Assembly (NCBI GenBank): GCA_944384205.1
Contig: CALWSL010000012.1
Span: 1 to 64,000, forward strand
Reading direction: 5' to 3'
Length of the DNA: 64,000 bases
Origin: an uncultured Acetatifactor sp.
Lineage (GTDB): Bacteria > Bacillota > Clostridia > Lachnospirales > Lachnospiraceae
Shown piece by piece: positions 59,975-64,000 of this stretch. Made by a program: the position numbers and the translations under genes. Every line of letters begins with the position of its first letter. Position 1 is the first letter of the stretch. The notes below the pieces were generated by a model, which was given only the letters and a program-made list of their open reading frames with translations, was not told where the DNA came from and ran no database searches.

Positions 59975-60679
59975 GTGAAGGCTTTGATACTGAATTCCGG
60001 CTTAGGAAAGAGAATGGGAAAATATACGGCGGAGGCTCCCAAATGTATGGTTCCCCTGTTATGTGGCGATACCATTGTGGCAAGGCAGTTGCGCCTCATT
60101 CAGAAAATGGGAATTCATGAGGTGGTCATGACAACGGGACCTTACGCGGAATTGCTGGAAAATTATATAAAATCATTGGGATTGTCTCTTGCGATACAAT
60201 ATGTAAATAATCCGAGATATCAGGAGACGAATTATATTTACTCCATTTATCTTGCCGGAGAGTATCTTCATTCAGAAATGATTTTACTGCACGGCGATCT
60301 GGTGTTTGAGGAGGAAGTGCTTCGACGGGTGACAGAGGCAAAGCAGGATTGTATGGCGGTTAGTTCGACAGTGGAATTGCCGGAGAAAGATTTTAAAGCG
60401 GTGATAAAAAACGGAAGGATTCAGGCGGTGGGGATTGAGTTTATGCAGGACTGTGTTGCAGCACAACCGCTTTATCACTTTTCACAAGAGGCGTGGGAAA
60501 TCTGGCTGAATCAAATCATAAGCTTTTGTGAAGCGGGAGAAGTCACCTGTTATGCAGAGAATGCCTTGAATCAAGTGACGGATCAGATGAAGCTGTATCC
60601 ATATGATTTTAAGGAAATGCTGTGTCAGGAAGTGGACAAAGAGGAGGATTTGCTTGCAGTGAGAGCGCTTTTAAAGTAG
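59975..60679 (+). CDS. LicC-like CTP-dependent nucleotidyltransferase
   Basis: This 234-residue protein starts at GTG, 2 bp after ppd. It has the nucleotidyltransferase N-terminus (LILNSGLGKRMGKYT, then APKCMVPL), PRYQETNYIYSIYLA near 80 and HGDLVFEE at 106, where Asp binds metal. LicC and the CTP:2-aminoethylphosphonate cytidylyltransferase PntC belong to this group. It probably activates the phosphonate as a CMP ester for the LicD proteins. ATP or other NTP use cannot be ruled out. Confidence 0.85.
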   Translation: MKALILNSGLGKRMGKYTAEAPKCMVPLLCGDTIVARQLRLIQKMGIHEVVMTTGPYAELLENYIKSLGLSLAIQYVNNPRYQETNYIYSIYLAGEYLHSEMILLHGDLVFEEEVLRRVTEAKQDCMAVSSTVELPEKDFKAVIKNGRIQAVGIEFMQDCVAAQPLYHFSQEAWEIWLNQIISFCEAGEVTCYAENALNQVTDQMKLYPYDFKEMLCQEVDKEEDLLAVRALLK

Positions 60680-60712
60680 ACGGCAAAAAAGTGCAAAGCT
60701 GAGGAATGTGGA

Positions 60713-61831
60713 ATGAAGTATAATGATTTTTGCAGGACGGATATAGAATTTGTAAATGTAGAGCAGATGAAAGAAGCCTGCCTTCATTTTGATTATAAAA
60801 AACTGGTATTGGTCATGTCAAAGCGGGCAGGTGTCAGGTACGAACTGGAGCGCTTTGTGAGAGACCTCGAAAGCCGATATGAATTACTGTGGCTTGGGGA
60901 ATCCGTTAGTTATCCAACGCAGAAAACCCTGAAGGAAGGACTGGATGCGCTAAAGGGGTTTGAGCCGGAGGCAATCCTTGCCATAGGCGGCGGCAGCGCC
61001 ATTGATTACGCCAAAGGAATGAAAGCTTTTTACCACAGTACAGAGTACCAGACGGTGGAGACAATTACAGAGTTATTACAGAAAAAGGAGATTCGGAGGA
61101 ATCCCATAGATATTATTGCAGTGCCGACCACTGCGGGAACAGGTGCGGAAGTGACAAAATGGGCTACTATCTGGGATAGTGAAAGTAAGTGTAAATATTC
61201 CATCGATAGGGAGGAACTAAAGCCGGATAAGGCATTTATCGTACCGGAATTTACCGCAAGGGCAGGCGGAGAACTGACGATAACGACTGGTTTGGATTCC
61301 TTGGCACATGCGATGGAAAGCTATTGGTCGAAAAAGACTTCCCCGTTGGTGCGGCAGTTAGCAGTCAGATCGATAGGCATTACAATAGAATATCTGGATC
61401 AGATTATAAAAGAACCGGAAAATATAAGCTTAAGAGAAAAGCAATGTCTGGCGTCGGTGCTTTCAGGACTGGCATTTTCCATGACAAGGACCACAGCGTG
61501 TCATTCTATTTCCTATCCGCTTACCATGCAATATCAGATTCCCCACGGAACGGCTGTCGCTATGACATTGGCACAGGTGGCGGAGAAGAACAGCGGAAGC
61601 TTTCCGGAGGCGGAGGATTTATTTGCCCTTTTTGCAGGCTGCGGCGGCATACGAAATTATTTAGAGCAGGTGTGCGGTGAAACGGTATCACTGCGGCTGC
61701 GGGACTATGGAATTGCGAGGGATAAGCTTCCCGTGATAGCGCAAAGCGCATTTACGCTGGGAAGAATGGACAATAATCCTGTGGAGTTTAACAGGCAGGA
61801 TGTTGTTGAAATATTAAAGCAAACATTTTGA
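60713..61831 (+). CDS. iron-containing alcohol dehydrogenase, phosphonoacetaldehyde reductase-like
   Basis: This 372-residue group III alcohol dehydrogenase has AIGGGSAIDYAKG at 90-102 (NAD(P) site), PTTAGTGAEVT at 138-148 and metal ligands D195, H199 (GLDSLAHAMESYW), H264 (CHSISYPL) and H278 (IPHG). Related reductases (PhpC, FomC, DhpG) make 2-hydroxyethylphosphonate from phosphonoacetaldehyde. Its place right after pepM-ppd-nucleotidyltransferase supports that role. No 2-aminoethylphosphonate transaminase is seen in the operon. Confidence 0.87.
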   Translation: MKYNDFCRTDIEFVNVEQMKEACLHFDYKKLVLVMSKRAGVRYELERFVRDLESRYELLWLGESVSYPTQKTLKEGLDALKGFEPEAILAIGGGSAIDYAKGMKAFYHSTEYQTVETITELLQKKEIRRNPIDIIAVPTTAGTGAEVTKWATIWDSESKCKYSIDREELKPDKAFIVPEFTARAGGELTITTGLDSLAHAMESYWSKKTSPLVRQLAVRSIGITIEYLDQIIKEPENISLREKQCLASVLSGLAFSMTRTTACHSISYPLTMQYQIPHGTAVAMTLAQVAEKNSGSFPEAEDLFALFAGCGGIRNYLEQVCGETVSLRLRDYGIARDKLPVIAQSAFTLGRMDNNPVEFNRQDVVEILKQTF

Positions 61832-61858
61832 TGAAGAGTCATTGGAAGGGAGGACGAT

Positions 61859-63301
61859 ATGAGTAAAAAATGGAAGCAGAATATCAAGGAATTATTAGGA
61901 ACAGTGAAGGACGGATTTGCAGTTCTGGAAACAATGGATTCGGCGGCACTCATTGAGTTCTTGCAGACGATGCAGGAAGCAGTTATACATATCGGTAACT
62001 CAATTGAGAAGCAAATTGCAGATTGTGAACAGATCATAGAGACATTGACGGAATTGGCAGAAAGGATTTATGAGTTAAGTTTTGATGGCAATCATTTGAA
62101 ATATAAAAATCTGGAAAAAGCCAAAACCCTGTGTGAAAAGGCAGAAAAAGAAATGGATATAGGAATCCCGGATGTCTATGAGATTCTCTTTCTGCCTTAT
62201 AAGGTGTCTATGTGGGATGCCTTGGAAACTATATATGAGGCAGCGATATTGGAAAAGGATTGTCATGTAACGGTTATGCCGATACCGTATTATCATATGA
62301 CGGAAGATAGGAGTAATGTGGAACTGGAGTACGAAGGAAATCAATTTCCGCGTAATATTGAGATTACTGATTATAGAAAATATGATATTCCGGAAAAATT
62401 TCCGGACGTGATATTTATTCACAATCCTTATGACGATCACAATCTTGTTACGCAGGTACCGCGTTGTTATTTTAGTTCAGAACTGATGAAATATACAGAT
62501 CATTTGGTATACATCCCTTATAAAGTATGCGCTGAAAGAGTGAGAGATAGTTTTTGTGTTATGTCGGGAGTGAGAAATGCATGGAGAGTGTTTGTACAGT
62601 CGGAGACGGTACGTGAGGTATATATAAAATATAATCCTCAGGAGAAAATCGTTGTAACCGGGTCACCGAAGATTGACAAGGTAATTCGGAATGCGCAATA
62701 TCCGCCCCAAATGCCTGAGGAATGGAAATCAGCGCTTGATGGCAAAATTGTATTCCTGCTGAATACTCATTTGAATAGTATTATTAATCATTCAGAAGAA
62801 ATGATTAAGGAAGTAGAGGGACTAATTGCGTTTTTTGAGAAAAGAGAGGATATAGCCCTGTTATGGAGACCACATCCTCTTAGCGTAGAAACAGCAAAGA
62901 CAATGAATATTAAGACGGTACGGGCGTATCAGCAGCTTGTGGAAAGATTCAAAGAACTGAAAAATGGTGTATTCGACCAAACGTCAGATCCCCATCAGGC
63001 AATTGCACTTTCCAATGCGTATATTGGGGACTGGAGTTCCATGGTGATGATGTTTGGTGTGACAGGGAAACCGATATTTATCAGAACGACTGCGTTAGAC
63101 TGGAATATGGCGGGAAAAAGATTAAAATCGATAGATTATGAGGACACAGTCAAGCTTGAGACATTTATCGATATGATTGTAACGGGTAAGGATACCGGCA
63201 GAGAGGACAGAAAGGAAGAGTTTGCAGGTCTTTTTGCGAGAACAGACGGTAATTCGGGAAAGCAAATTTGGGAGTATGTGAAGAATGCTTTGGAAGAGTG
63301 A
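61859..63301 (+). CDS. CDP-glycerol glycerophosphotransferase-like (TagB/TagF-type) transferase
   Basis: This 480-residue protein has a long coiled N-terminus (residues 1-100), then a GT-B-like region: VIFIHNPYDDHN near 182, VTGSPKIDK near 265, LLWRPHPLS near 335 and SNAYIGDWSSMVMMFG near 385. The last two motifs are those of poly(glycerol phosphate) transferases. It could transfer the CMP-activated phosphonate or glycerol phosphate to the glycan. GGGAGG precedes the ATG. The C-terminal half is related to the tail of the LicD fusion at 55,250. Confidence 0.8.
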   Translation: MSKKWKQNIKELLGTVKDGFAVLETMDSAALIEFLQTMQEAVIHIGNSIEKQIADCEQIIETLTELAERIYELSFDGNHLKYKNLEKAKTLCEKAEKEMDIGIPDVYEILFLPYKVSMWDALETIYEAAILEKDCHVTVMPIPYYHMTEDRSNVELEYEGNQFPRNIEITDYRKYDIPEKFPDVIFIHNPYDDHNLVTQVPRCYFSSELMKYTDHLVYIPYKVCAERVRDSFCVMSGVRNAWRVFVQSETVREVYIKYNPQEKIVVTGSPKIDKVIRNAQYPPQMPEEWKSALDGKIVFLLNTHLNSIINHSEEMIKEVEGLIAFFEKREDIALLWRPHPLSVETAKTMNIKTVRAYQQLVERFKELKNGVFDQTSDPHQAIALSNAYIGDWSSMVMMFGVTGKPIFIRTTALDWNMAGKRLKSIDYEDTVKLETFIDMIVTGKDTGREDRKEEFAGLFARTDGNSGKQIWEYVKNALEE

Positions 63302-63315
63302 GGAGAGGACACTGT

Positions 63316-63909
63316 ATGATAGAACCATATAAAAAATGCCTGAAAAAGATACCGGCTTCAATCGAAGAGCTGCAAAGGCTTACAGACGAGCTGTACGAGC
63401 AGATAGGGGAGGAGACCAGACAGGCAAGGGCAGAAAAAGGCAGAGTTGTGAAAGTCATTGATATGGTATTAAAACTGAAGGGTACAGAAATGTTTTCACA
63501 GTTGAAGAGAATCGTATCCGGTGATCTTTTTCAAAGTATTCAGAGGTATGATGACGAGTTTCTAACCTTCGAGAGAGTGCTGTCCATTTATGAGGAAGAG
63601 AAAAGTGCAGGGAAAACTTCCCTTTTAGACTGGGTGAGCTCTGTAGCAGAGCTGCAGGAAATCTATGCGAAGACCTTTTTTGGAATGCGCAGATTAGAGC
63701 TGGATATGCCGAAGGCAAGTAAAGAGGAATTCCTTCAACTGATTGTACAGTATGATATGTCTGCAATCTATCTGACAAATATGTGGAATTGGCATCCTTT
63801 TTATAACCCTGGTTATTTGGTGCAGCAGTTGATGATATTGCTGAGTGAAAATGGGAAGGAAGCTTTGTGTGAAGAGATATATGGGCGAATAGAGGAAATG
63901 GATAAGTAG
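63316..63909 (+). CDS. hypothetical helical protein in phosphonate operon
   Basis: This 197-residue protein has no signal peptide or membrane span. It is highly charged and helical (CLKKIPASIEELQRLTDELY, QARAEKGRVVKV) and contains NMWNWHPFYNPGYL near 165. AGGAGAGG precedes ATG 63,316, 14 bp after the transferase. I do not recognise the family. Its place suggests a partner or regulator of the transferases. Confidence 0.6.
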   Translation: MIEPYKKCLKKIPASIEELQRLTDELYEQIGEETRQARAEKGRVVKVIDMVLKLKGTEMFSQLKRIVSGDLFQSIQRYDDEFLTFERVLSIYEEEKSAGKTSLLDWVSSVAELQEIYAKTFFGMRRLELDMPKASKEEFLQLIVQYDMSAIYLTNMWNWHPFYNPGYLVQQLMILLSENGKEALCEEIYGRIEEMDK

Positions 63910-63924
63910 AGGAAGTACATATAC

Positions 63925-64000
63925 ATGGATGATAAAAAAATATGTTTTATTATTTGTTCTAATAATCAATTATATCTGGATGAATGTTTGTTTTATATCA
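63925..64000 (+). CDS. glycosyltransferase, N-terminal fragment (cut by window end)
   Basis: The ATG at 63,925 follows GAGGAAG and opens MDDKKICFIICSNNQLYLDE with CLFYI at the edge. This start is typical of a GT2-like group in Lachnospiraceae surface loci that reads ICFIICVNDE. Only 25 residues are in view, so the call rests on that N-terminus and on the operon. Confidence 0.55.
   Translation, partial: MDDKKICFIICSNNQLYLDECLFYI

Noticed and set aside
1-64000. CRISPR arrays, tRNA or rRNA genes, and insertion sequences
   Set aside because: No regularly spaced repeats, cloverleaf-like genes or transposase frames were recognised on either strand by eye.

Overview
The window looks like the chromosome of a motile, strictly anaerobic Firmicute of the Lachnospiraceae type (Roseburia/Lachnospira/Agathobacter-like). 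The grounds are a sigma-28 (SigD) flagellar late operon with fliW-csrA, a short flagellin with only D0/D1 domains, SpoVG and AbrB proteins, sortase-anchored surface protein, strong Shine-Dalgarno sequences, and AT-rich coding with islands of GC-richer foreign DNA. Species cannot be fixed from sequence reading alone.

Region A (1-8,283, minus strand) is the end of an integrative conjugative element: two AbrB-like regulators, a SpoVG-like protein, a CAP-domain lipoprotein, a 1,475-residue adhesin (NlpC/P60-like domain, Cna-B/SpaA repeats, two VaFE repeats, VPQTG sortase signal), small conjugation-associated proteins and a TrbL/VirB6-like channel protein running off the left edge. At about 8,275-8,290 it ends abruptly inside a serine hydrolase gene whose catalytic N-terminus is gone.

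Region B (8,290-28,300) is an accessory and defence island: an AbiEi/AbiEii type IV toxin-antitoxin pair with a palindromic operator; a GNAT / peptide-arginase-like / papain-like three-gene cassette; remnants of a BcgI/type I-like restriction system (methylase tail fused to a TPR gene, HsdS without a clean start); a DUF262-HNH (GmrSD-like) protein; a methyltransferase overlapping a nuclease-helicase fusion; a ParE/Phd module; three tiny membrane-protein genes; decayed MCP, RtcB and unknown genes; then a UvrD-type helicase, a TIM-barrel sugar isomerase and a membrane protein.

Region C (28,450-48,900) is flagellar. A sigma-28-type promoter precedes a six-gene operon (ATP-grasp, FkbM, ornithine-cyclodeaminase-like, DegT aminotransferase, GT2, FkbM), which suggests it builds a flagellar glycan. 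A second perfect sigma-28 promoter drives flgM-flgN-flgK-flgK2-flgL-fliW-csrA-flaG-fliD-fliS-fliT. A third drives flagellin, whose leader carries a CsrA-type hairpin.

Region D (46,600-64,000) is a glycosylation locus next to flagellin: four DUF3880/CgeB-type glycosyltransferases, a DUF6492-like transferase, and an operon with two LicD-type phosphotransferases, PEP mutase fused to a cytidylyltransferase, phosphonopyruvate decarboxylase, a LicC-like nucleotidyltransferase, an iron alcohol dehydrogenase (phosphonoacetaldehyde reductase-like) and a CDP-glycerol-transferase-like protein. Read together, PEP would become phosphonopyruvate, phosphonoacetaldehyde and 2-hydroxyethylphosphonate, then be activated with CTP and transferred to a glycan. 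The most interesting hypothesis in the window is that this organism decorates its flagellin (or a linked surface glycan) with a phosphonate.
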